DNA from: a virus
Direction: 5' to 3' (one strand)
Virus record (IMG/VR): IMGVR_UViG_3300037193_001053
Span: 1-21,226 of that record
Length of the DNA: 21,226 bases
Part shown: positions 1 to 7,115 of the stretch, in pieces
Numbering within the stretch: the first letter of the stretch is position 1
How the letters are laid out: each line of letters begins with the position of its first letter
Notes under the pieces: model-generated
Databases searched by the model: none
Told to the model about the DNA's origin: nothing
Seen by the model: the letters and a program-made list of their open reading frames with translations, nothing else
Made by a program: the position numbers and the translations under genes

Positions 1-117
1 ACCAGCTGTGACGACCTCACCGTGACGTCGGTGGAGTTCGACTTCGCCCCGATCGGCGACGTGCCGTACCTCGTCGCGATCTTCAAAGCCACCGCTGTAG
101 GCCCGGGAGAGGACTGA
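1..117 (+). CDS. Tail terminator-like protein, 3' fragment (second copy)
   Basis: This is the last 38 codons and TGA stop (115-117) of the gene that is complete at 20792-21202; it appears here only because the circular sequence was cut inside that gene. The reading frame matches the right-hand copy base for base. The stop overlaps the ATG of the next gene (TGATG at 115-119), which suggests translational coupling. It should not be counted as a separate gene. Confidence 0.9.
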   Translation, partial: TSCDDLTVTSVEFDFAPIGDVPYLVAIFKATAVGPGED

Positions 118-141
118 TGGCTACCACCCTCAACACGATCG
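1..141. repeat. Terminal redundancy, left copy
   Basis: The first 141 bases are identical to 21086-21226. Both copies carry the 3' end of one gene and the first codons of the next, so joining them restores both genes without a break. This shows the sequence is circular or circularly permuted with a unit of about 21,085 bp. A length of exactly 141 matches the largest default k-mer of a common metagenome assembler (MEGAHIT), so I read it as an assembly overlap and not as a physical phage end. Confidence 0.93.
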
Positions 142-626
142 TCACGGCGCAGATCGTGACGCAGTTCAAGAACCTGCTGGACCTGTCGACGCCCGTCGAC
201 AGCCTCGACAAGAAGACAAAGATCGAGCTGGCCAACGGCACCGCGGCCAACTCGGCGGACCTGTGCTTCCACGACCAGCGCACCGTCGCCGCGTCCGGCA
301 CCGACGCGCTCGACCTCGCCGGGTCTCTCGCCGGTCCGTTCGGCGCGGCCCAGGTGTTCGTGGAACTGCGCGCGGTCATGGTCTTCGCGTCGGCCAGCAA
401 CACCAACAACGTCCGGGTCAACCGGCCGGCGTCCAACGGGGTGCCGCTGTTCCTGGCCGCGTCCGACGGCATCGACGTTCCGCCCGGCGGGGTTTTCCTC
501 TGGGCGTGCCCGGCCGATGCCAAGGTCACCGTCACTGCGGGCACCGGCGACCTGCTCAACATCGACAACTCGGGCGCCGGGACGTCGGTCACCTACGACG
601 TCGTCATCATCGGCTGCTCGGCCTGA
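117..626 (+). CDS. Conserved phage structural protein, role unknown
   Basis: A 169-residue protein that starts at ATG 117, overlapping the stop of the preceding tail terminator-like gene by one base. The sequence has no transmembrane segment. It is rich in Ala, Thr, Val and Asn, and alternating hydrophobic stretches with Gly/Asn turns predict a beta-sandwich. Phrases such as NTNNV, a central PPGG turn and a C-terminal GTGDLLNI/DNSGAGTSVTYDVVIIG stretch resemble a small virion protein I have seen beside neck and tail genes of many phages. Its position between the tail terminator-like protein and the tail tube protein supports a virion role. It could be a minor tail, head-decoration or fibre-like protein; the sequence does not decide. 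The family resemblance is recollection, the gene itself is well supported by tight packing and frame. Confidence 0.82.
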   Translation: MATTLNTIVTAQIVTQFKNLLDLSTPVDSLDKKTKIELANGTAANSADLCFHDQRTVAASGTDALDLAGSLAGPFGAAQVFVELRAVMVFASASNTNNVRVNRPASNGVPLFLAASDGIDVPPGGVFLWACPADAKVTVTAGTGDLLNIDNSGAGTSVTYDVVIIGCSA

Positions 627-639
627 GAGGAGAGGCGTC

Positions 640-1041
640 GTGGCGCGCAAGCACAGCAAACTGACCGTGATCCTGGTCGCAGGCAACGACATCTCGACGT
701 ACTGCACGGACTCCAACTGCGAGGAGTCGTCGGGCACCGAGGACAACACCACCTACGGCAAGAACAAGATCGTCAAGGATCCGACCCTCGGCGACGGCGC
801 GTTCGGCTGCTCCGGCAAGTACGACTCGGCAACGACCGGTCCACGGGCGGTGCTCAAGCCGCTGGTCGGCACGAAGGTCAACGTCAAGTACCGGCCCGAG
901 GGCACGGGCGCCGGCCTGCCGCAGGACTCCTTCGACGCGGTCATCACCAAGTACACCGAGACCGCCCCGGTCGCCGGCTACCGGACGTTCGCGCTGGAGA
1001 CCGAGCCGTCGGACGCCTGGGACTCGACCCCGCAGACCTGA
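640..1041 (+). CDS. Putative major tail (tube) protein
   Basis: A 133-residue protein starting at GTG 640, preceded by the purine-rich ribosome-binding stretch GAGAGGAGAGG at 625-635; the open frame runs further upstream but those starts lie inside the previous gene. The product has a short basic N-terminus, then a predominantly beta pattern with a Gly/Asp-rich middle and an acidic C-terminus. I infer the tail tube subunit from three things: size at the small end for tail tubes, beta-rich composition, and position directly upstream of the two-part tail assembly chaperone, where the major tail protein almost always sits in siphoviruses. No diagnostic motif is visible, so the assignment rests mainly on gene order. 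Confidence 0.7.
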   Translation: MARKHSKLTVILVAGNDISTYCTDSNCEESSGTEDNTTYGKNKIVKDPTLGDGAFGCSGKYDSATTGPRAVLKPLVGTKVNVKYRPEGTGAGLPQDSFDAVITKYTETAPVAGYRTFALETEPSDAWDSTPQT

Positions 1042-1049
1042 GGAGCAGC

Positions 1050-1388
1050 ATGACCGAATACGCCAGCGTCGACGACCTCACCGCTGATGAGATCTCCGAC
1101 AACACCCGCGACGTCGCCCTGTCCAACGGCAGGGTCGTCAAGGTGCGTGGCATGTCCCGGATGGAGCTGATGCTCAGCCGTAAGGGCACCGAGGACGCTG
1201 GGGAGATCGAGCGGCGCATGCTCTCGTACTGCATGGTCGCGCCCACGATGACCGTCGAGCAAGTCAAGGCGTGGCAGAAGGCCACCGGCCCGATGGTGAT
1301 CGCGCCGGTGACCGAGACGATCCGGGAGCTGTCCGGACTCGGCGAGGGAGCCGACAAAAGCGATCCGGGAGGCGCTGGAGAACAGTGA
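1050..1388 (+). CDS. Tail assembly chaperone, short form (lambda gpG-like)
   Basis: A 112-residue acidic protein starting at ATG 1050 after the ribosome-binding site GAGGAGCAG. It sits between the putative tail tube gene and the tape measure gene, separated from the latter by one small gene, the usual place of tail assembly chaperones that bind the tape measure before tube polymerisation. The N-terminal part (TADEISDNTRDVALSNGRVV) and the helical MSRMELMLSRKG stretch fit the family seen in actinophages. The frame closes at TGA 1386-1388, just after an AAAA run where a +1 shift would join it to the downstream frame, so this ORF is probably the unshifted product of a two-product gene. Confidence 0.75.
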   Translation: MTEYASVDDLTADEISDNTRDVALSNGRVVKVRGMSRMELMLSRKGTEDAGEIERRMLSYCMVAPTMTVEQVKAWQKATGPMVIAPVTETIRELSGLGEGADKSDPGGAGEQ

Positions 1389-1539
1389 CCTGGGCTTCGA
1401 GTACTGGCTGGCCGACCGGCTCAAGATGACCGTCGCCCAGGTGCGGCGGATGTCCAGTGAGGAGTTCGAGGGCTGGCGGGTCTATCACGCGATCCGGATG
1501 CAGCAGATCGAGCTGGCCCGGGAGATGGCGAGGGGGTGA
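1050..1539 (+). CDS. Tail assembly chaperone, frameshifted long form (gpG-T-like)
   Basis: A second open frame, one base ahead, covers about 1357-1539 and has no good start codon: it lacks a GTG or ATG until ATG 1426, which has no ribosome-binding site and falls inside the conserved part. Its product ends with MSSEEFEGWRVYHAIRM, the form typical of the C-terminal half of siphovirus tail assembly chaperones. If lysyl-tRNA on AAA (1356-1358) slips one base to AAA (1357-1359), the next codon is GCG 1360 and the fusion is 162 residues. Programmed frameshifting is well established for this gene pair; most cases are -1, so the +1 (or -2) geometry here is less usual. The C-terminal identification is strong, the mechanism is inferred. 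Confidence 0.68.
1353..1362 (+). other. Probable +1 ribosomal frameshift site
   Basis: The zero frame reads GCC GAC AAA AGC and contains a run of four A at 1356-1359. A lysyl-tRNA can re-pair perfectly after moving one base forward (AAA to AAA), entering the frame that encodes the chaperone C-terminus. No canonical -1 heptamer in the right register is present, and a -1 shift would enter the wrong frame. Confidence 0.55.
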
Positions 1540-1543
1540 GGGT

Positions 1544-1957
1544 GTGGACGCGAAGATCCAGGTCGAGGGCCTGGCTCGGCTCAACCGTGGCCTGCGCCGC
1601 CTGGACTCCGAGGCGCCCAAGCAGCTGCGCCTCGCGCACAACGAGGCCGCTGACACGCTGATCGAGCACACCCGGCCGGAGATCCCGTCGGTGACCGGCG
1701 CGGCCCGCCGCAGCCTGGTGGCCCGGTCGACCCGCACTAGCGCCCGGGTCGCCGTCGGCGGCAAGCGGGCCCCGTACTTCCCCTGGCTCGACTTCGGAGG
1801 TCAGGGCCGGCGTCCGGGCCGTCCGGCGCCACGGCAGTTCCTCAAGGAAGGCCGGTACGTCTACCCGACCCTGCGGCGGATCCGCCCGCAGATTGAGGAG
1901 CAGCTGCAGGACGCGCTGACCGCGGTGATCCGCAACGCCGGGCTGGAGCCAGACTGA
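1544..1957 (+). CDS. HK97 gp10-like neck/tail protein
   Basis: A 137-residue basic protein starting at GTG 1544, with GGGGGTGAGG just upstream and 4 bases after the chaperone stop. The sequence opens with VDAKIQVEGLARLNRGLRRL and continues with a helical N-terminal half, a central TGAARRSLVARSTRTSARVAVGG segment, then FPWLDFGG and a basic C-terminal helix. This pattern (helix, TGxLxxS-like turn, beta strand with VxVGG, W-x-D/E-F-G) is that of the HK97-gp10-like family, which acts at the head-tail joint or tail end. In HK97 itself the gene precedes the tail tube gene; here it lies after the chaperones. The stop overlaps the tape measure start (TGATG at 1955-1959). Confidence 0.75.
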   Translation: MDAKIQVEGLARLNRGLRRLDSEAPKQLRLAHNEAADTLIEHTRPEIPSVTGAARRSLVARSTRTSARVAVGGKRAPYFPWLDFGGQGRRPGRPAPRQFLKEGRYVYPTLRRIRPQIEEQLQDALTAVIRNAGLEPD

Positions 1958-3333
1958 TGGCCGGCAACACGCTGACCCTGGAGTTCGCCGGCGACGCGAG
2001 CAAGCTGCAGAAGGCGGCACAGCAGGCGACCAAGGCCACCGACGACGTAGCGGCATCAGCCAAGGTCACCGGCGAGAGCTTCGCCAAGGCATCCAAGGAA
2101 TCGACGTCCTACACGGACAAGATCGGGAAGCTCGGCGCGGGCGTCAGCGGCATGTCCGATGCGGTCGACAACGCCGGTGCCGCCTTGCAGGCGATGGCCG
2201 ATATCCAGTCGGCTGGCCGTGAGCAGGCTGCCCGGCTGGCTCGGGCGAACGCCGACGTTGAGCAGGCGATGATCGATGGCAAGCAGGCCGCGGTCGACCT
2301 GCGCCAGGCGCAGCAGGATCTGAATCAGAGCCAGCTTGACGGTAAGCAGTCGGCCATCGACCTGGAACAGTCGGAGATCGACGCCCGGCAGGCGAAGCTG
2401 GACGCGGCCACGGCCCAGAAGGCGTACAACGACGCCGTCAAGGAATACGGCCCAGGCTCGGCCGAAGCAGCCCAAGCGGCGATCGACCTCACGCAGGCCC
2501 AGGCCGATTTGAACCAAGCCAACCTCGACGCGGAGCAGGCCCAAGCCGACGCCAAGCAGGCCCAGATCGACGGCACGCAGGCCACCGTCGACGCCACCCA
2601 GGCCGTACGCGACGGCAAAGACGCCCAGCTGAATTTGAACGACGCAATGCGCGAGGCGAACCCGACCGGGCTGCAGCAGTGGGCGGACAAGCTGAACATG
2701 ATCACCCCGATCCTGTCGGGCCTGATCGGTATCGTCGGCTTGGTCACCGCCGCTCAATGGCTGTGGAATGCAGCGCAGTTGGCCAACCCGCTGACGTGGA
2801 TCGTGCTGGGCATCGTCGCCCTGATCGCGATCATCGTGCTGCTGGTCAAAAACTGGGATTGGGTCAAGAAAGTCGGGGCCAGCGCCTGGAACTGGATCAA
2901 AGACGCGGCGTCAAGCACGTGGAATTTCATCAAGAAGATCCCAGGGTGGATCGGGACTGCGTTCAAGGCGGTGGCGAATTTCATCACGCTGCCATTTCGG
3001 ACGGCGTTCAATTTCGTGGCCGACGCCTGGAACAATACGATCGGCCGGCTGTCGTTCACCTTCCCCGGATGGGTGCCAGGCCTCGGTGGCGCCACGATCA
3101 GTGTGCCGAACATTCCGAAGTTCCATACCGGCGGCGTCGTACCTGGCGCGCCCGGGTCGGAGATGCTGGCACTGCTGCAGGCCGGCGAGACCGTCACCCC
3201 CGCCGGCGCTGGATCGGACAGCGTCACGGTGGTGGTGAAGCTCGACCGGGAGGTCTTGATCAATGCGACGGCCAAGGGCGTTCGTAAGCGTGGTGGCAGC
3301 GCTCAGTTTGTGCTTGGCGGCGTCAATGCCTAA
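1957..3333 (+). CDS. Tape measure protein (short)
   Basis: A 458-residue protein, short for a tape measure. Residues 1-75 look like the usual tape measure N-terminus (LTLEFAGDASKLQKAAQQA). Residues about 85-235 are a long coiled coil made of repeated heptad-like units of the type D-L-x-Q-A-Q-x/D-G-K-Q-A, very rich in Gln, Ala and Asp. Residues about 248-300 form a hydrophobic membrane-like segment (MITPILSGLIGIVGLV and IVLGIVALIAIIVLLV), followed by Trp-rich amphipathic helices (WNWIKDAASSTWNFIKKIPGW) and a C-terminal FHTGGVVPGAPGSEMLALLQAGE motif common in actinophage tape measures. At roughly 1.5 angstrom per residue it predicts a tail near 70 nm. It overlaps the following gene by 8 bases. 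Confidence 0.9.
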   Translation: MAGNTLTLEFAGDASKLQKAAQQATKATDDVAASAKVTGESFAKASKESTSYTDKIGKLGAGVSGMSDAVDNAGAALQAMADIQSAGREQAARLARANADVEQAMIDGKQAAVDLRQAQQDLNQSQLDGKQSAIDLEQSEIDARQAKLDAATAQKAYNDAVKEYGPGSAEAAQAAIDLTQAQADLNQANLDAEQAQADAKQAQIDGTQATVDATQAVRDGKDAQLNLNDAMREANPTGLQQWADKLNMITPILSGLIGIVGLVTAAQWLWNAAQLANPLTWIVLGIVALIAIIVLLVKNWDWVKKVGASAWNWIKDAASSTWNFIKKIPGWIGTAFKAVANFITLPFRTAFNFVADAWNNTIGRLSFTFPGWVPGLGGATISVPNIPKFHTGGVVPGAPGSEMLALLQAGETVTPAGAGSDSVTVVVKLDREVLINATAKGVRKRGGSAQFVLGGVNA

Positions 3334-5476
3334 ACAAGACGTCGGGCTGGAGCTGTATTACGACGGGACCTGGCACAACCTCGTCCCCGCCGACGACGTG
3401 CTGATCTCCGAACCGATAAAGATCATGCGCGGGGACAGCGACGAATCGGCCGCTCCCCGGCCAGCGTCGGTCAGCTGCCGGCTGAACAACGACGACGACA
3501 TGTACCGCACCTCCAACCCAGAGTCGCCGCTGTACGGGAAAGCCGGTCTGAACACCCCGCTACGGGCGTCGGTGCGCGGAAAGGTGCGAGGCACCGTCGA
3601 GGCCTCGGAGTGGGCGGCCGATCAGACCCGCGATTTCCGGGCCACGCCGAAGCGGGGCAGCGCCTGGGTGGACGTCGAGGGCGGCGGCCTGCTGCAGCGG
3701 GTCGGGCAGTGGACCGAGCAGCTGGCGTCGCCATTCCGACAGTTCAACCAGGACGAATACGCCGCCCATGCCGTCGGGTATTTCCCGCTCGAGGATCCGG
3801 CCGGCACGCTGACGCCGCTGACGACAGTGCCCGGGGCCACATCGCGGTTCGCCGCCGACCTGGATTACGGCAACGGCGGCCGGTTCGCCGGCAGCGGACC
3901 CCTCGCGCAGCTCGGTGCGGGCGTGGCCGCAAATTTCAACTTCGTCCCGACGGGCCTCGCCGACTCCGGCTACCAGCTGTCGTGGACCTCACGGCATGAG
4001 CAGGTCTTCGCCTCGGGCAACACGAGCCTGATGAACTGGACCGCCACCAACGGCTACAGCTACTCGGTCAGCTTCGCCGAGGGCACGTCTGATATCCGGT
4101 TCATCGCCGTCGACACCGCCACGAGCACCACCGTGGTCGACACCACCCTGAGCGTTGGCAGCTCGCTGGACTACAACGTCTGGACGATGTTCCGCGTCAA
4201 GGTGACCTCCAGCGGCGGCACCGTCAGCGTGGAATTCTCCTGGATAGCTGAAGGCAGCAGCACGTTCCTCGGGACCACCTGGACCCACTCAGGGACTACT
4301 GGAGCGCTGAAGCGCGCGACCATCGGCACCGAGGATTCCGGGGACTCGATCTCCCCGAAATACGGTCACATCCTCGGCCTGTCCACCGGTGCCGATGATC
4401 TGGAGAGCGGCGACCGGGTCGATGCGTTCAACGGGCACGACGGGGAGACCGCCGGCGCCCGGTTCGCCCGGCTGATGACGCTCAAGGGCCTCGCCTACTC
4501 GATCGTCGGCACGTCGGCCGACTCGGCACGGATGGGGCCTCAGGGCGTCGACACGTTCGCGGAGCAGCTGCGGGAGATCCGTGACACCGAAGACGGGCTG
4601 ATCTACGACGACATCGACGCGATCGCGCTGGTGTTCCTGCTGCGGAACGCCCGCTACAACCAGACCCCGGCGCTGACGCTGAACGCGGCCGATCCGGACG
4701 CGTCCGGCCTGCCGAACCTGCCTACGGAGGTCACCGACGACCTGGGCGTGCACAACGTGGTCACCGCGAGCCAGCGTGACGGCGGGGAGTACACCGCCGA
4801 GGACTCCACCAGCCCGATGGGCAGCCAACCGCCGCCGGTCGGCCGGGGCGAGTACAAGCAGACGAAGAATGTCAACGTCGCCGACCCGGACAACGATCTG
4901 CTGCAGCAGGCCGGCTGGTGGCTCAAGCGGGGCACGGTGAACCTTCCCCGCTTTCCCCAGGTCGTGGTGAATCTCGCCGCCCTGGACGCCAGCAAGATCG
5001 CCGAAGTCGAGCGGGTCGACGTCGGGTCGGTCATCGCGATCGTCGGCTATCGCGAGTACACGATTCGCCTGTACGTGATCGGCTACACCGAGGTTATCGG
5101 CACTCACTCGCGGATGCTGACGTTCACCTGCGCCCCTGACCAGCAGTTCCAGGCGGGTGTGTACGGCGGGGACGCCCGCTACACGCCCCGCTATGACCTG
5201 CGCACCTGCACCCTTTCCGCCGACGTCGGCCCGACCGCGACCACGCTCGCATTCAGCTTCGTCCGCAACGAGAAGTGGTCACAGACGCAGTCGTATGACC
5301 TGCTCATCGCCGGGGAGCTCATCGGCGTGCCCGCCGGCGGCATGGGCGCCCAGTCCGGCTCGGGTCCGTTCGCGCAGACCCTGACCGGGGCCGTCCGCAG
5401 CAAGAACGGCATCCGCAAGACGCTCAAGGCCGGCACCGAAGTCCACATCGCTACCCCTGGAAGGTGGGGCCTGTGA
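3326..5476 (+). CDS. Minor tail protein with LamG-like central region
   Basis: A 716-residue protein. I place the start at ATG 3326 (MPKQDVGLELYYDGTW), which overlaps the tape measure stop by 8 bases; an in-frame ATG at 3263 would add a hydrophobic stretch read entirely from the tape measure gene and is unlikely. Residues 1-140 resemble the N-terminal part of actinophage minor tail (baseplate) proteins. Residues about 149-350 (YFPLEDPAGT, then alternating strands) look like a LamG/concanavalin-type jelly roll, which often binds sugar. The C-terminal half, with NVADPDNDLLQQAGWWL and a final region rich in beta strands, fits the hub or distal tail proteins. It probably sits at the tail tip and contacts the host surface. 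No peptidoglycan hydrolase motif is visible. Confidence 0.8.
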   Translation: MPKQDVGLELYYDGTWHNLVPADDVLISEPIKIMRGDSDESAAPRPASVSCRLNNDDDMYRTSNPESPLYGKAGLNTPLRASVRGKVRGTVEASEWAADQTRDFRATPKRGSAWVDVEGGGLLQRVGQWTEQLASPFRQFNQDEYAAHAVGYFPLEDPAGTLTPLTTVPGATSRFAADLDYGNGGRFAGSGPLAQLGAGVAANFNFVPTGLADSGYQLSWTSRHEQVFASGNTSLMNWTATNGYSYSVSFAEGTSDIRFIAVDTATSTTVVDTTLSVGSSLDYNVWTMFRVKVTSSGGTVSVEFSWIAEGSSTFLGTTWTHSGTTGALKRATIGTEDSGDSISPKYGHILGLSTGADDLESGDRVDAFNGHDGETAGARFARLMTLKGLAYSIVGTSADSARMGPQGVDTFAEQLREIRDTEDGLIYDDIDAIALVFLLRNARYNQTPALTLNAADPDASGLPNLPTEVTDDLGVHNVVTASQRDGGEYTAEDSTSPMGSQPPPVGRGEYKQTKNVNVADPDNDLLQQAGWWLKRGTVNLPRFPQVVVNLAALDASKIAEVERVDVGSVIAIVGYREYTIRLYVIGYTEVIGTHSRMLTFTCAPDQQFQAGVYGGDARYTPRYDLRTCTLSADVGPTATTLAFSFVRNEKWSQTQSYDLLIAGELIGVPAGGMGAQSGSGPFAQTLTGAVRSKNGIRKTLKAGTEVHIATPGRWGL

Positions 5477-5925
5477 CCGCTCGAGCAGGCGGGGACGTCA
5501 TCTACGCCGCCGACGTCAACACCCGCATCGCCACCACCCCGCGCACCAGCGACACGAGCACCGTCACCACGACCGAGACGGTTTCCGACACGGTCACGGC
5601 ATCGCTGGTGTCCGGCGAGAAGTACCGGGTGCGCTGGGTGGTTGGCTACACGTCCAGCGTCGCCAGCGACACGCTTTTCCTGCGCATCCGCGAGGACAAC
5701 GTCTCCGGAACAGCGATCTCCCTTGTCCGCGCAACCGTGCCGACCACCAACGGCGCCGGGTCGCGGTGGGTGGAGGCCGTCGAGGCGGAGTACACGGCCG
5801 TCGCGACCGGCAGCAAGACCTTCGTGGGCACCTACGTGCGGGCGTCCGGCACGGGCAATGTGAAGGTGGCTGCCGACGCCACCACCCCGACCTACCTGTA
5901 CGTCGATCTGATTGTGGGGAACTGA
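5473..5925 (+). CDS. Distal tail or fibre protein, putative
   Basis: A 150-residue protein starting at GTG 5473, which overlaps the upstream TGA (GTGA) and is preceded by GGAAGGTGGGG; an in-frame GTG at 5464 lies inside that ribosome-binding stretch and is less likely. The N-terminus (TARAGGDVIYAADVNTRIA) matches a short motif that begins many actinophage tail-fibre or minor tail proteins. The rest is Thr/Val-rich and predicted beta. No catalytic motif or membrane segment is visible. The position directly after the large minor tail gene supports a tail-tip or fibre role. Confidence 0.7.
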   Translation: MTARAGGDVIYAADVNTRIATTPRTSDTSTVTTTETVSDTVTASLVSGEKYRVRWVVGYTSSVASDTLFLRIREDNVSGTAISLVRATVPTTNGAGSRWVEAVEAEYTAVATGSKTFVGTYVRASGTGNVKVAADATTPTYLYVDLIVGN

Positions 5926-5939
5926 CATGGAGTCTGGGC

Positions 5940-6218
5940 ATGGCTGAGCAGCTGATCACCTACATCAGCGCGGTGAAGTACACCGGCTCGAACGGCGCCG
6001 CCGTCGTGGCGGAGATACCGGCGCAGACGGTTGCGGACTACAGCATTCACCTCGTGTCCGACTCCGGGGGTGTGCTGGTACTGGGCTACGACAGCGCCGG
6101 GCCGACGACGATCACGGCTGAGACTGGGGACTGGATCCTCTGGTCGAACAGCCCACCGTGGATCTTGAAAGATGATCAGCTCGGCGGCACGTACGTCAAG
6201 AGATCGGACCTGACATAA
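5940..6218 (+). CDS. Small protein at the end of the tail operon, unknown
   Basis: A 92-residue protein starting at ATG 5940 with GGAGTCTGGGC just upstream. It has two predicted beta-rich blocks and an aromatic C-terminus (GDWILWSNSPPWILKDD). There is no transmembrane segment, so it is not a holin candidate. It is the last gene of the tail operon before about 940 bases without a convincing gene. I do not recognise a family; a distal structural protein is the simplest guess from position. Confidence 0.65.
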   Translation: MAEQLITYISAVKYTGSNGAAVVAEIPAQTVADYSIHLVSDSGGVLVLGYDSAGPTTITAETGDWILWSNSPPWILKDDQLGGTYVKRSDLT

Positions 6219-6293
6219 CCCGGGACGCAGGCACTGTCAGTAGTGGGATTTGGTAGCAAGAGCCGCTACTGAAGTAGCGTTGTCGCTACTTTG

Positions 6294-6381
6294 CTCTGAC
6301 CTGGGCAAACGCCCGAATGTCCGATTCTCGCGCTACCAAAGTAGCGGCAAAGTAGCGCGATCAACAGGCCTCTGACCTGGG
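6294..6381 (+). repeat. 12-base direct repeat CTCTGACCTGGG
   Basis: CTCTGACCTGGG occurs at 6294-6305 and 6370-6381, 76 bases apart, each flanked by GTAGCG-type repeats and followed by A-rich bases. The pair makes the GTAGCG cluster look like a duplicated module. Confidence 0.85.
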
Positions 6382-6400
6382 AAAGTAGCGCGGTAGCGCC

Positions 6401-6441
6401 AAAACGGCCCCTCGACCCCGATTTCCTCGAAAACGGCCCCT
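6401..6441 (+). repeat. 12-base direct repeat AAAACGGCCCCT
   Basis: AAAACGGCCCCT occurs at 6401-6412 and 6430-6441, 29 bases apart. It lies between the GTAGCG cluster and the first long hairpin. Confidence 0.85.
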
Positions 6442-6483
6442 GGGAGGGTTTCGGGGGTCCGTCGTGCCGCTACCGCTACCGGC

Positions 6484-6508
6484 CTGCCCTCACTACTGGT
6501 GAGGGCAG
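6484..6508. repeat. Perfect 10-bp hairpin
   Basis: CTGCCCTCAC (6484-6493) and GTGAGGGCAG (6499-6508) are exact inverted repeats around the five-base loop TACTG. There is no T-run on either side, which argues against an intrinsic terminator. Confidence 0.9.
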
Positions 6509-6519
6509 CGGCCGCGCCC

Positions 6520-6731
6520 GGTCGCGGCTGTCCTCGGTATCTCCGAGGGCAGATTTCAGAGGGGTGTAGGGACTGCCGACACCCCGCCCCGACCCGCGAC
6601 CTTTGTCCCTGTCCTCAGGGACATCCCAGCTCAGAGCCCTATCAGGGTCGGTCGCGGCACGGTCGCGTTGCCGCGACCTGATGACCCGCCGCGACCGCCA
6701 CCGCGACCGTGCCGCGACCCCCTTGTCGCGG
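6520..6731. repeat. GGTCGCGG/CCGCGACC octamer cluster
   Basis: Exact copies of the octamer lie at 6520 (+), 6594 (-), 6650 (+), 6671, 6689, 6701 and 6712 (all -), with near copies at 6661 and 6725. Pairs form hairpins, for example 6650-6657 with 6671-6678, and CCGCGAC (6712-6718) with GTCGCGG (6725-6731). Confidence 0.88.
6604..6623. repeat. Perfect 8-bp hairpin
   Basis: TGTCCCTG (6604-6611) and CAGGGACA (6616-6623) flank the four-base loop TCCT. The hairpin interrupts the GGTCGCGG cluster and uses a different word. Confidence 0.9.
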
Positions 6732-6920
6732 CCGGCACCCCTCGCAGACCCGCCATCCGAGGGCCGCTGAGGGGGTCAACACCGCGGCCCGCGACACGCG
6801 ACATCGGGGCCTTCTCGCAGGTCGCCGCATGTCGCCCCCATGGCGCGGCTGCGCGACAAGGACGTGAGGCCGCGACATGCCCGCGAGATGCGAGAAACGG
6901 CCCGTCCGCGCAGGTCACCC

Positions 6921-6973
6921 CGTCTCGCACACCGTCTCGCGGATCCGCGAGACGAGCCCAGGGCCGCGAGACG
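6921..6973. repeat. 22-bp perfect palindrome inside a CGTCTCGC cluster
   Basis: Bases 6933-6954 are a perfect 22-bp palindrome centred on GGATCC, with arms CGTCTCGC and GCGAGACG. A further copy lies on each side (6921-6928 forward, 6966-6973 reverse), so the four copies are nested symmetrically. Weaker copies (GCGAGATG, GCGAGAAA) precede it at about 6883-6898. Confidence 0.92.
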
Positions 6974-6992
6974 AATCCCGCGGCTCATCTGC

Positions 6993-7115
6993 CCGTAGGG
7001 ACGTGTCGCCTACACGTAGGCCCTGCCCTACGGTCACCCCTACAACAGGGATCCCTGTGACCTGCTGAAACGCAAACTGTAGGAAGTAGGCACCGGGGGT
7101 ACCCACACTGTGGGT
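6993..7115. repeat. Nested GTAGGG/GTAGGC and ACAGGGAT palindromes
   Basis: CCGTAGGG (6993-7000) pairs with CCCTACGG (7026-7033) around an inner GCCTAC-AC-GTAGGC (7008-7021). Next, GGTCAC (7032-7037) pairs with GTGACC (7057-7062) around the perfect 14-bp palindrome ACAGGGATCCCTGT (7045-7058). GGGTACCC (7097-7104) and ACCCACA-C-TGTGGGT (7101-7115) follow. Each pair of nested repeats could extrude as a cruciform. Confidence 0.88.

Larger units (their letters stand above)
6253..6479. repeat. GTAGCG/CGCTAC repeat cluster
   Basis: The word GTAGCG or its complement occurs at 6264, 6274, 6284, 6331, 6341, 6352, 6385, 6393, 6468 and 6474, with a partial copy at 6253. Neighbouring copies form inverted repeats: CGCTACT-GA-AGTAGCG (6264-6279), AGTAGCG-TTGT-CGCTACT (6273-6290) and an outer pair CGCGCTAC/GTAGCGCG (6329-6336 and 6352-6359) around an inner pair (6331-6346). 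The middle copy at 6273-6279 can pair with either side. Confidence 0.9.

Noticed and set aside
1-141. Physical direct terminal repeat of a linear phage genome
   Set aside because: The ends fall within coding sequence, not beside terminase, and the length equals a common assembly k-mer size.
2056-2757. A 233-residue repetitive frame on the minus strand
   Set aside because: It mirrors the heptad-like repeat of the tape measure gene; no independent start signal.
3263-3325. Upstream ATG giving the minor tail protein a signal-peptide-like N-terminus
   Set aside because: The hydrophobic stretch is an out-of-frame reading of the tape measure gene; ATG 3326 gives the family's usual N-terminus.
6484-6508. 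Intrinsic terminator of the tail operon
   Set aside because: The hairpin is strong but has no T-run and lies 265 bases past the last gene among many similar hairpins.
6668-7060. A 130-residue Arg/Pro-rich plus frame in the noncoding region
   Set aside because: No ribosome-binding site, low complexity and translation of palindromic DNA; no domain.
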